Origin: Pseudonocardia sp. ICBG1293
Lineage (GTDB): Bacteria; Actinomycetota; Actinomycetes; Mycobacteriales; Pseudonocardiaceae
DNA length: 64,000 nt
Direction: 5' to 3'
Assembly (NCBI RefSeq): GCF_020131355.1
Contig: NZ_JAHLEL010000068.1
Location: 1 to 64,000, forward strand
Under the pieces are notes generated by a model. The model did not search any database, was not told the DNA's origin, and saw only the letters and a list, made by a program, of their open reading frames with translations. Positions 1-7,511 of this stretch are shown one piece after another. Each line of letters begins with the position of its first letter. Within the stretch, counting starts at the first letter, position 1. Made by a program: the position numbers and the translations under genes.

Positions 1-11
1 GGGCGCTCTTA

Positions 12-991
12 GAGGTCGCGCGGATTGGTCACAGCTTGGCCGCGGTCGAGTGTCTGGGGGCGAGGGCGGGTACGGGCCTGCCGATCATGAAGTTATCTAC
101 GCTTCGTGATCGTCTGGAGGCCGCGTGCCCACCCTGCCATCATGGCTGACCGAGCCGTTGTGGGACCAGTTCACCGCGCTGCTGCCTCATCGAGACGAGT
201 TCGATCCCACCCATCCGCTGGGCTGCCATCGCCGCCGGATCGCGGATCGGATCGTGTTCGACAAGCTCCTGCAGGTACTGCGGTTCGGCTGCTTGTATGA
301 GGGCATCGCTGACAGCACCTGCTCGGCGACCACCATCCGCGATCGTCGTGACGAGTGGATCAGGCTCGGGGTCTTCGCCCAGCTGCGTCGGATCGTCCTG
401 GACGCCTACGACCGCATCGTCGGTCTGCTGCTGCACGACATCGCCGTCGATGGCGCCATCACCAAGGCCCCCGGCGGCGGCGAGGTCGCCGGTCCGTCGC
501 CGGTGGACCGGCGCAAACAGGGTATGAAACGTTCGGTGCTCGTCGAGGGATACGGCATCCCGCTGGGCCGAGTCCTGGCCGGAGCCAACCGGCACGACTC
601 CCCGCTACTGGGCCCCACCCTCGACCGCCTCGATGCTCTCGGCCCGCTGCCCGACGACATCACCGTGCACCTCGACGCCGGCTATGACTCCGGCAAGACC
701 CGCGACACGCTGGCCGAACGAGGCCTGCACGGCGAGATCGCGCACAAGGGTGAGAAAGCGCCGATCCAGGCCACCCGCCGCTGGCACGTCGAGCGGACCA
801 ACGCTTGGCACAACAGCTTCAACCGGCTGCAGCGCTGCTACGAACGACGAGAAATCGTCGTCGACGCGTTCTTCGACCTCGCCGACACGATCGTCACACT
901 CCGTAGCTTGATTCGGCAGGCCTGGACCACACACCGCTGGAACGCCCGACCTGCACGACGTCCATGATCACCAACCAATCCGCGCGACCTC
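12..991 (+). mobile_element. IS5-family insertion sequence (IS427/IS1031-like group)
   Basis: The element has perfect 18-bp terminal inverted repeats, GAGGTCGCGCGGATTGGT at 12-29 and its complement at 974-991. TTA occurs on both sides (9-11 and 992-994), the TNA target duplication typical of this group. One transposase gene fills the interior. The left TTA is also the right target duplication of the foldback MITE, so this IS inserted exactly at the edge of another element. Confidence 0.93.
125..967 (+). CDS. IS5-family DDE transposase
   Basis: This 280-residue protein moves the surrounding IS by DDE chemistry. The catalytic regions are visible: an Asp in the DIAVDGAITKAPGGGE stretch, an Asp in LDAGYDSGKTR, and the Glu in VERTNAWHNSFNRL followed by a YER signature. 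The N-terminus has the family start LPSWLTEPLWDQF. Translation starts at GTG 125, preceded by CTGGAGG about 5 bases upstream. The gene looks intact. Confidence 0.93.
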   Translation: MPTLPSWLTEPLWDQFTALLPHRDEFDPTHPLGCHRRRIADRIVFDKLLQVLRFGCLYEGIADSTCSATTIRDRRDEWIRLGVFAQLRRIVLDAYDRIVGLLLHDIAVDGAITKAPGGGEVAGPSPVDRRKQGMKRSVLVEGYGIPLGRVLAGANRHDSPLLGPTLDRLDALGPLPDDITVHLDAGYDSGKTRDTLAERGLHGEIAHKGEKAPIQATRRWHVERTNAWHNSFNRLQRCYERREIVVDAFFDLADTIVTLRSLIRQAWTTHRWNARPARRP

Positions 992-1158
992 TTACTCACT
1001 AATGGGTTATAGGTCACACTCAGCCTTGTACGGGTGCTTCGGTTGACTCCACCCGGCTGGCTGGGGAGCACGGTCCGGGGCGGGAGCAACCCTCCCAGGG
1101 CCGAGGCCGACCGCGATCAGGGCATGGCAGCCTCGGCCCACCCCTGCGGCGGTCCTTC

Positions 1159-1518
1159 TTGCCAGGCCGCAAGGGACGGACCGGGCCCGCCGACGACCGC
1201 ACGGAGCAGCATCCCGCGGATCGTCAGACATGTTGTCAGGACCCTCACCTCTACCAGGCCTCGTATGCGTTGATGGACTACTTCTCCGGCCACTGCCGCC
1301 GCGGAACGATCGCCGACGGCTACGCCGGCCCCGCCCAGCTCCCACCCGCCGATGCCCCCTACGACCCCGACGACACCGGCGGCGACATCCTCGGACGGGC
1401 ACTGCCGGATCACTACACCCCCGATGAGATCCAACTACTGACCATCGCCATCGCCGCACTCGCCGTGTCCTACCTGGACCGGGACAGCGCCTACCGCCGC
1501 CGCGGTCTCCAGCTCTGA
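1159..1518 (+). CDS. Hypothetical small protein
   Basis: The C-terminal 80 residues (from MDYFSGHCRRGTIADGY) look like real coding: acidic, with a short hydrophobic helix LLTIAIAALAVSYL, and ending in RRRGLQL. The first 38 residues are arginine- and proline-rich and may not be translated; ATG 1273 is an alternative start giving about 81 residues. I recognise no family. The gene runs opposite to the minus-strand operon that ends at 1657. The IS upstream (12-991) may have removed its promoter. Confidence 0.45.
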   Translation: MPGRKGRTGPADDRTEQHPADRQTCCQDPHLYQASYALMDYFSGHCRRGTIADGYAGPAQLPPADAPYDPDDTGGDILGRALPDHYTPDEIQLLTIAIAALAVSYLDRDSAYRRRGLQL

Positions 1519-1656
1519 ACCAGACGAACACCGCGTCGTCGTCGCGATCAACGGCCCAAATCACCGGCTCAAGGACAGATTCCTGTCCGCCGGCCCCACA
1601 GCTGCGTCACGATCCAGCCGGGCCGGTCAACACCGCCCCCGGACCGGGAACGATCG

Positions 1657-2031
1657 TCACCAGTGCCGCATCAAGTCCCGGACCGTGAACGGCAACTCAA
1701 GGACACCGTGTTCAAACAACAGCCGCTCAACATCGGCTGTCGTGAGCGGTTCCCCGTCCTGCGCCGCGTGGAACGCCATGTTCTTGGCATCGGCTATGAG
1801 CGCCTCGTGCTCGGCGCACCATGTCGTGACTTTCCGCTTCACGACATGCCGCTTCGGCGGCGCCAGCGATTTGTAGGTATAGGCTCGATACGCATCATGC
1901 GCGGTCTTGTATCCGCGTCCCTGCGCGTCATCAAGAATCTCACCGGTCGATGCAGCGACCACGACATGGCGCTGATCGGTGTCCGTCGACAACGCCTCGC
2001 TGACGACGACCTTCGCGGCCCGACCTCCCAT
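1657..2031 (-). CDS. Hypothetical plasmid protein (124 aa)
   Basis: The product begins MGGRAAKVVVSEALSTDTDQ and ends LPFTVRDLMRHW. It is a soluble protein with a basic middle (KSLAPPKRHVVKRKV) and an amphipathic C-terminal helix. I recognise no domain. I start it at ATG 2031 because the residues before that read like a shadow of the next gene upstream. It is the last gene of the minus-strand set that begins with the Rep1-like protein, so a replication or maintenance role is possible from position only. Confidence 0.6.
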   Translation of the reverse strand: MGGRAAKVVVSEALSTDTDQRHVVVAASTGEILDDAQGRGYKTAHDAYRAYTYKSLAPPKRHVVKRKVTTWCAEHEALIADAKNMAFHAAQDGEPLTTADVERLLFEHGVLELPFTVRDLMRHW

Positions 2032-2344
2032 ACCGGTTCTCCCTCGATAGTCGGCAGGACACGACCGGCCGAGCACAGTCCCATCTGGCCGGGTCCACCG
2101 TGGGGCCGTCGACGTCGTCGTCGGTGGACCGCCACGCGACCCGGCCGGTGGCCACGTGCACGATCCGTACCTCGTCGATCTCGGCGTCGGCGACCCCTTC
2201 GATCGCGACCGGGATCGCACCCTCCACCGTCGGATAGATCATCGTGAACGCCGACGCGGGTAGCCAGTCGCTGGACAGCTCCACATCGGCCTCGATCCGA
2301 TACCCGCCCACCCACACAGACGACTCGGCCACGGGCTCGCTCAC
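1940..2344 (-). CDS. Hypothetical protein (134 aa)
   Basis: The product begins VSEPVAESSVWVGGYRIEAD and has beta-rich acidic sequence (GAIPVAIEGVADAEIDEVRIVHVATG). The start is GTG 2344, only 16 bp after the stop of the upstream 295-residue gene. Its last 35 residues overlap the downstream gene in another frame and are arginine-rich, so either the overlap is real or the true stop has been shifted by a small indel. No family recognised. Confidence 0.5.
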   Translation of the reverse strand: MSEPVAESSVWVGGYRIEADVELSSDWLPASAFTMIYPTVEGAIPVAIEGVADAEIDEVRIVHVATGRVAWRSTDDDVDGPTVDPARWDCARPVVSCRLSRENRYGRSGREGRRQRGVVDGHRSAPCRGRCIDR

Positions 2345-2360
2345 GGCGCGACCACCCTCC

Positions 2361-3248
2361 TCACCGGACGCCGGCCACCGCGCCCGCCACATCGGCGGTA
2401 TCCGGTTCGGGTGTGCGGTCCCCGGCCAACGAGGCCGGCATCTGGATCCGCAACCCGACCAACAGGCGCGGGCTCCACACCCGCTCAGCACCCAGACCGA
2501 CCAGCAGCTTGTTACGCCGCAACCACGCCACCGCCGCATCAGTCTGGGCGGACCCGATCCGGGCCCGCAGCTCGCGGGTGATCGTCCCGTGGGCCCGGTG
2601 CGAACCCAGCAACACCTCGGCCACCGCATCCACCGCCTCACGCATCTGGGCCTCGGGGGCGAGCCGGTCACATACCGTCCTGATCCGCGTCGCCAGGGGC
2701 TTGCGGTCGGCCGGGTGAATCTGGGCATCCGCCACCGGCTGCAGCTGTAGGTCCACCCGGTACCACGCCCACGGCCCCGACCCGGAGGTCTTCTTTTTCT
2801 TCTTCTTGTCATACAACGTCCCGGTCATCGGCCCGGCCGGGTCGACGACCAGCACGACCGCCGCTTTCGGGACGTTCTGCCGCGCCGTCGTGAGGTAACC
2901 CGACCACTCCGTTTCCACCGTGAAATCAGCGAGTGTCAGGCCCGCCGTCTCCGCGAGTGCGGGCAGCCCGTCAATACCGCCGGGCAGGTCGTGGCGGGCC
3001 CGCACCTGCAGCGGCAGGCGAGCGTCGCCGAATACCGACTTCGCCGTCAACGACGACCCGACCTTCAGCGATCCAACCTGCTTCGCAGGGACCACCGCGG
3101 CACGTTTCGTCCCGTCCTGCAACCGACGCAACGCACCCGGACCGAACAGCAACACCACCGTCTCGGGCCCTGACTTCGGCTTCAGCTCAGGCTTGGGTGC
3201 TGGCACGGCCAGGGTGTTCGTGCCGGTGGTGAGCTCGTCGGCGGTCAT
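2361..3248 (-). CDS. Hypothetical protein following the helicase gene (295 aa)
   Basis: This 295-residue soluble protein follows the DnaB-type helicase gene with an ATGA overlap, so it is probably translationally coupled. Visible features are a Lys/Pro-rich N-terminus, a run of six lysines (DKKKKKKTSG) near the middle, and a helical C-terminal half ending in a possible winged helix (ELRARIGSAQTDAAVAWLRRNKLL). The lysine run is a cttctt-rich tract on the plus strand where slippage could occur. A role in replication or its control is inferred only from the operon. Confidence 0.65.
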   Translation of the reverse strand: MTADELTTGTNTLAVPAPKPELKPKSGPETVVLLFGPGALRRLQDGTKRAAVVPAKQVGSLKVGSSLTAKSVFGDARLPLQVRARHDLPGGIDGLPALAETAGLTLADFTVETEWSGYLTTARQNVPKAAVVLVVDPAGPMTGTLYDKKKKKKTSGSGPWAWYRVDLQLQPVADAQIHPADRKPLATRIRTVCDRLAPEAQMREAVDAVAEVLLGSHRAHGTITRELRARIGSAQTDAAVAWLRRNKLLVGLGAERVWSPRLLVGLRIQMPASLAGDRTPEPDTADVAGAVAGVR

Positions 3249-4606
3249 CGGCGGCCCAGTCCGGCGAAGCGGCTGTAGTGCAGCTGGTGGGCCACCGCGA
3301 TGGTGCGGGTGGGGCCGCCCCGGTTCTTCGCCAGGATCAGATCGGCCTCCCCGGCGCGGGGGTCGTTGTGGTCGTAGGCGTCGGGGCGGTGCAGCAGGAT
3401 CACGATATCGGCGTCTTGTTCCAGTGCGCCGGACTCGCGTAGGTCCGATAGCACGGGTCGTTTGTCGGCTCGTTGTTCGGGTCCGCGGTTGAGCTGGGAT
3501 AGCGCGATCACCGGGACGTCGAAGTCTTTCGCCAGCACCTTCAGCTGTCGGGAGAAGTCGCTGACCTCGACTTGCCGGTTCTCCACCCGGCTACCGGAGG
3601 ACATGAGTTGGAGGTAGTCCACGACGATCAGGTCCAGGCCGTGGCGGGCCTGCACCCGGCGCGCCTTCGCCCGGATCTGGGAGACCGTTGTGGTCGCGGT
3701 GTCGTCGATGAACAACTCGCCACCGGCGAGGACCCGGGTCGCGGCGGCGGTGATCCGCTCGTAGGCGACCTGATCGAGCGCATGTGGGGTGCGGAGATCC
3801 GAGACCCGGACTCGCGCCTCCGCGGCGATGATCTTGTCGCGGATCTCGGATTCGGACATTTCCAGGGAGAAGATCACGCTGGTCTTGCCGTGCCGGACTG
3901 ATGCTGCCCGCACCATGTCCAGGGCCAGGGTCGATTTCCCGAGCCCGGGGCGGGCGGCGATCACGATCAGCTGGCCGGGTTTCCAGCCGCCGGTGACCTC
4001 GTCCAGGTCGTCCAGGCCGCTGGGCAGCCCGGGTTCACCCCAGCCGGCTTGCAGGCCGTCCAGCCCGGCGAGCCACGCGGCGTGACCGGATCCGAACGCG
4101 ACACACCCAGCGGAATCATCATGCACAGCCGACACGCCGTCCAGCGTAGAACGAGCCCGGTCAATGACCCCGCTGATTTCCCCCGACTGCACGCCGATGT
4201 GGCCGAGTTGTTGGATCCGGATCCCGGATTCAACCAGGCGGCGCAGCGTCGCTTTCTCGGCCACGATCTCGGCGTAGTAGGCGGCGTTCGCCGCGGTCGG
4301 TACGGCCGCGATCAGGGTGTGTAGAGACGCCGCGCCACCGATCCGACCCAGCTCCCCGCGACGGTCCAACTCGGCGGCGACCGCGACCGGATCCGACGGC
4401 TCCCCGCTGGCATCGAGGCCGCAGATCACCTGATAGACGGCGGCATGTGCGGGCCGGTAGAAATCCCGGACCGTCACCGTCTCGGTGACCTCCCCGACCA
4501 CCTCAGGCGAGAGCATCATCGCCCCGAGCACCGCCTGCTCGGCGACCAGATCGTGCGGCGGCAACGGCCCCGCACCCGACTCCGAGGCCGGTGTCGAGGT
4601 GCTCAC
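3245..4606 (-). CDS. dnaB: DnaB-type replicative helicase (Rep2-like)
   Basis: The predicted role is to unwind plasmid DNA as a hexameric 5'-3' helicase. Residues 18-130 match the DnaB N-terminal domain (LVAEQAVLGAMMLSPEVV). The RecA-like domain has Walker A ARPGLGKST at 218-226, a Walker B region IVVDYLQLM, and the C-terminal motifs SQLNRGPEQRADKRP and DLRESGALEQDADIVILLHR. I start at GTG 4606 because it overlaps the upstream stop as GTGA; an upstream extension would lie inside that gene. Pairing with a DNA-binding gene that contains iteron-like palindromes resembles the rep1-rep2 origin module of Streptomyces plasmids such as pSLA2. Confidence 0.9.
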   Translation of the reverse strand: MSTSTPASESGAGPLPPHDLVAEQAVLGAMMLSPEVVGEVTETVTVRDFYRPAHAAVYQVICGLDASGEPSDPVAVAAELDRRGELGRIGGAASLHTLIAAVPTAANAAYYAEIVAEKATLRRLVESGIRIQQLGHIGVQSGEISGVIDRARSTLDGVSAVHDDSAGCVAFGSGHAAWLAGLDGLQAGWGEPGLPSGLDDLDEVTGGWKPGQLIVIAARPGLGKSTLALDMVRAASVRHGKTSVIFSLEMSESEIRDKIIAAEARVRVSDLRTPHALDQVAYERITAAATRVLAGGELFIDDTATTTVSQIRAKARRVQARHGLDLIVVDYLQLMSSGSRVENRQVEVSDFSRQLKVLAKDFDVPVIALSQLNRGPEQRADKRPVLSDLRESGALEQDADIVILLHRPDAYDHNDPRAGEADLILAKNRGGPTRTIAVAHQLHYSRFAGLGRR

Positions 4607-6180
4607 GCGGTCACCGCCGAGCTCTGACCGGGACGGCAGGCCGGGCACGGCACACACCGGCCGTCGCCCCCGTCGACCGTCCGCATCACCGCACCGTCAC
4701 CGGCACGGGCCTCACACATCCCACACGCCGCCGACGACTCCGAGGTCTCGACCTGCTCAGGAACGGAGACCGGGTCGACGCCAGCAGCCGCCGGCTGATC
4801 CTGCGTGGCCTGTTCCGGGCGTTGAGAGCGCCGCTGTGGGCCGTCGCGGCGGACTGGAGGGTCGAGCAAGGGCAGCGGGGTCTCGGCCAGTGGTTCCGCA
4901 GTCAGAGCGCGGCGTCGGCGAGCGAGGTGGCGGGTGAAGGCGTTCACGACGTAGACGACCGGGGCGCCCTTCGCCTCCGACAACGCCGCCTGCCCGATCA
5001 CTGCCGCCTCGACCAACGACAGCCCGTGCACGGACACGGCCTCACAGATCGCGGCCTGGACCTGATCAGCATCCGCCGGGGTCAACCGCCACCCCGTCTT
5101 GCCCCGAGCCTGCGCCCACGCCACCCACGGCAACCGACGTACCACCTCCCGAGCCTCGACCCCCAGCGACACATCCAGCGCCTCATCGACCGGCTCGGTG
5201 AGTGCCTCGGTGAATGCCTCGGCCCGGCCATCGAGCCCAGTGCGCTCGGCGAGACCGCCCGCCCCGAGACCGACCGCCTCGACAACCGAACCGCCGCGAC
5301 CGAACCCGGCTGGCGCGGCCGCCGCGGCGCTCGGAGCGGGCGGCGGAGCCGACCCGCGCGCGAGCGCGCTCGATCCTTCGATCTCTCTCTCTTCGAGAGA
5401 GATCGAAGATCTCTCGATCTGAAGGTGTCCCCGAAAACGGGGGACAGTCCTGACCTGCACAAACTCTGACTGTCCCCGGAATCCGGGGACAGTCGGCTCA
5501 CCCTGTCCCCCGATCTCGGGGACAGCTCCGACCAGGGCGAACTCTTCCTGTCCCCGGATCTCGGGGACAGGACCTTCGACCTGTCCCCGAGATCCGGGGA
5601 CAGTGCTGACCTGCGGCGATCGGGAACGGTCTGGGCGAGGCCGTGGGATGGTGTGACGCCCCGCGCGGGGCGTCTTCCCGGTCGCTTCGACGTCCCGGTA
5701 GACCGCGTCCCGCGCCGCGGTGAACGCGGCGTCGGCCTCGGTCAGCGTCGCCGCGCCGCGGTAGCCGGCCGGCGGGTGCAGACTGACCGCGAACCGGTCC
5801 GGGACCGGACGGCCGCGGCCGTCGCGGCGCTGCCGACGGCGACCGGTGTCCGGGTCGGCACCACCGTCGTAGACGGTGAGGAATCCGATCTCGATCAACT
5901 CGGCCAGGATCGGGGCGAGCTTGTCCGCGCGACCGACACCGACGTGATAGGCCAGCCGTTCACGATCGAGCACCGGGGCCTGATCACCGGCCGGGCGCAT
6001 CGTGGCCATATCGGCCAGGACCTCCGCCGCAACCCGCGCGGCCGGGGACACACCGCTGTAATGCACCCACCGCGGCGAGAGCCCGATGCTCGTCGCCGAC
6101 GCCACACCCACGGTGAACGGCTCCCGACCGGCCACCGCCGGCGCGGCGCGGTGTGGGGAGTTCCTCCAGGGCGTGCTCAT
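4603..6180 (-). CDS. Rep1-like DNA-binding replication protein with internal iterons
   Basis: The N-terminal 120 residues read as a winged-helix replication domain (RWVHYSGVSPAARVAAEVLADMA, then a helix-turn-helix-like stretch HVGVGRADKLAPILAELIEIGFL). The middle holds repeated RGQ motifs (VPGSRGQ, VPEIRGQ, VPGFRGQ) encoded by the CTGTCCCC palindromes. The C-terminus carries two CxxC pairs (CGMCEA and CVPCPAC), a possible zinc site. The gene overlaps dnaB by 4 bp. I prefer ATG 6180 (MSTPWRNS), with GGTGG upstream, over ATG 6210. Initiation of replication is inferred from gene order and the internal repeats. Confidence 0.7.
   Translation of the reverse strand: MSTPWRNSPHRAAPAVAGREPFTVGVASATSIGLSPRWVHYSGVSPAARVAAEVLADMATMRPAGDQAPVLDRERLAYHVGVGRADKLAPILAELIEIGFLTVYDGGADPDTGRRRQRRDGRGRPVPDRFAVSLHPPAGYRGAATLTEADAAFTAARDAVYRDVEATGKTPRAGRHTIPRPRPDRSRSPQVSTVPGSRGQVEGPVPEIRGQEEFALVGAVPEIGGQGEPTVPGFRGQSEFVQVRTVPRFRGHLQIERSSISLEEREIEGSSALARGSAPPPAPSAAAAAPAGFGRGGSVVEAVGLGAGGLAERTGLDGRAEAFTEALTEPVDEALDVSLGVEAREVVRRLPWVAWAQARGKTGWRLTPADADQVQAAICEAVSVHGLSLVEAAVIGQAALSEAKGAPVVYVVNAFTRHLARRRRALTAEPLAETPLPLLDPPVRRDGPQRRSQRPEQATQDQPAAAGVDPVSVPEQVETSESSAACGMCEARAGDGAVMRTVDGGDGRCVPCPACRPGQSSAVTA
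5378..5406. repeat. Perfect hairpin inside the Rep1-like gene
   Basis: TCGATCTCTCTC at 5378-5389 is the exact complement of GAGAGAGATCGA at 5395-5406, with a 5-base loop. It lies in the coding sequence just beside the CTGTCCCC palindromes and is much richer in CT/GA than its surroundings. Confidence 0.75.
5426..5603. repeat. Five intragenic CTGTCCCC-N7-GGGGACAG palindromes (candidate iterons)
   Basis: Four near-identical 23-bp dyads lie at 5470-5492, 5503-5525, 5548-5570 and 5581-5603, with a fifth, shorter one at 5426-5446. They sit inside the Rep1-like coding frame and produce the repeated RGQ residues. Spacing between dyad centres is about 33, 45 and 33 bp. Iterons inside the rep1 gene are known for pSLA2-type replicons; their role here as the origin is inferred. 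Confidence 0.8.
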
Positions 6181-6233
6181 CGCACACCACCCGTCGATGC
6201 GGAGACCCACAGGTCAACAGGTGTAAACGGCTC

Positions 6234-6305
6234 GTGGCCGGGGTGGCCGGGGTGGCCGGGGTGGCCGGGGTGGCCGGGGTGGCCGGGGTGGCCGGGGTGG
6301 CCGGT
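6234..6305. repeat. GTGGCCGGG minisatellite (8 units)
   Basis: A 9-bp unit GTGGCCGGG is repeated seven times in full plus one altered unit, just upstream of the Rep1-like gene. Units begin every 9 bases from 6234. The plus-strand reading frame through it (repeated PGW) is a by-product. Copy number could vary between isolates and could affect Rep1 expression. Confidence 0.9.
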
Positions 6306-6500
6306 CATAGGTAGAGTTCTCCTATCTCAGCCTCACGGCTGGTTGGATGGACGACTGGCGGCCCTTTTCCTTGGTGGGTGGGGGCCGTTTGTCGTATTCG
6401 GGGGACAGACAGTAGTCAGGTCGCTCGCGGTCGCCACATCCGCCCCACCGGCCCGGTCGCGGCAGCGACGCCGACGCTGGTAGGTCTGCGGGCGGGCGGA

Positions 6501-6776
6501 TCACGAACATCTCCGATCCCCCGCCGCGGACGCTGCGGTACCGGGGATGCCGCGGCGCAGGTGGTGTCGTTGGTTCGCTGACAGTCCGCCCCAGATCCCG
6601 TACTGCTCGCCGGTGGCCAGGGCGTATTCCAGGCACGGGAGCCGGACCGGGCACAGCGTGCAGATCCGTTTCGCGGTATCGGCGGGCTCGCCAGGTTCGG
6701 GATAGAAGACACCCGGGTCGGTCTGGGCACAGAGTCCAGCGCCCGGCCAGGACACGTCCGTCATACCGGACGACAT
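6501..6776 (-). CDS. WhiB-like iron-sulfur regulator
   Basis: This 91-residue protein has the four cysteines of the WhiB family (C16, C39, C42, C48; pattern C-x22-C-x2-C-x5-C) that bind a 4Fe-4S cluster, followed by GIWGG and a basic tail (NQRHHLRRG). WhiB proteins act as redox-sensitive transcription factors with sigma factors. It sits between the nuclease gene and the Rep1-like gene and may control replication or transfer genes. Length is normal for the family. Confidence 0.93.
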   Translation of the reverse strand: MSSGMTDVSWPGAGLCAQTDPGVFYPEPGEPADTAKRICTLCPVRLPCLEYALATGEQYGIWGGLSANQRHHLRRGIPGTAASAAGDRRCS

Positions 6777-6818
6777 GATGACCTCCGCTCCTTCACGGTC
6801 AAGCGATGACGTGCCTGC

Positions 6819-7511
6819 TCATCGGCAGGCGCTCTGCAGCGCGTGGGCGCGCTGCGCGGTGACGGTGAGCTGGTAGCGGGCCGCGACTCGGACGAAGTCG
6901 TGGGCGTAGGCACACGCGTCGACCGGGGGCATCCAGTGCTCGGGGCCGTGGTCGGACTTCGACCTGTTGACCTGCGCGGTGGTCGCGCGCAGGTTGTCCG
7001 GGTCGTTCGCGAACTCCTCACGCCGGGCATCGGTCCAGGCATGCGCGCCGGACCGATGCGCCAACGCGAGCGGGATGACGTGATCGACATCGAGGTCACG
7101 GGTCGGGCCGGTCACGGTCTGCCCGCTGTAAGGATCCCGCAGCGTCCCCACTGTCACGTCACAGCCACGCGTGACCGTCGTCTGGGTGAGGTCGCGGGCC
7201 AGGACAGCGTCGCGGACATCGCAGCCCGGCCCGACCGCCAGCGCCCAGCCGGGACCGAACGCGTCGCGGCGGTAGTCACGCCCGTGCCGGTCCGGGGCGA
7301 CCCGCAGCCCGGACACATCCACCGGCCCGGCCGCAGTCACCATCTCCGCCGACCCCGCCGCGCCTGAACCGGTGTCGGTGTCGGTGTCGTCGCGGAGGGC
7401 CCAGACCTCGACCAGTACGAACACGGTCAGGGCGAGGGCTGCCATCAGCAGCGTCGCGGCCCGCCGTTCCCCGACCGGGCTACGCCTGCGCACCTGATTC
7501 ATCCGGGTCAT
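6819..7511 (-). CDS. Membrane-anchored or secreted HNH endonuclease (DUF1524/GmrSD C-terminal-like)
   Basis: Residues 15-38 form a signal anchor (RRAATLLMAALALTVFVLVEVW). The nuclease part contains LDVDHVIPLALAHRSGAHAW, then ANDPDNLRATTAQVNRSKSDHGP and WMPP, which match the HNH nucleases of the DUF1524 group; the DH and the downstream N and H are the metal and catalytic sites. Four cysteines outside the cytoplasm may pair. The gene overlaps the upstream FtsK-type ATPase gene by ATGA, suggesting joint action on DNA at the cell envelope, for example in conjugation. Confidence 0.87.
   Translation of the reverse strand: MTRMNQVRRRSPVGERRAATLLMAALALTVFVLVEVWALRDDTDTDTGSGAAGSAEMVTAAGPVDVSGLRVAPDRHGRDYRRDAFGPGWALAVGPGCDVRDAVLARDLTQTTVTRGCDVTVGTLRDPYSGQTVTGPTRDLDVDHVIPLALAHRSGAHAWTDARREEFANDPDNLRATTAQVNRSKSDHGPEHWMPPVDACAYAHDFVRVAARYQLTVTAQRAHALQSACR

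Larger units (their letters stand above)
1..7400. repeat. Terminal redundancy, first copy (same as 56601-64000)
   Basis: Every base I compared here matches 56601-64000 at a constant offset of 56,600. Bases 1-8 are the last 8 bases of the foldback MITE that begins at 56456, so the window starts inside an element whose other end lies at 56456-56600. This fits a circular 56.6-kb molecule read more than once around. A true 7.4-kb terminal duplication is less likely. Confidence 0.9.

Noticed and set aside
5653..6483. Plus-strand protein with PGW repeats
   Set aside because: The repeats are the GTGGCCGGG minisatellite in another frame, and the rest is antisense to the Rep1-like gene.
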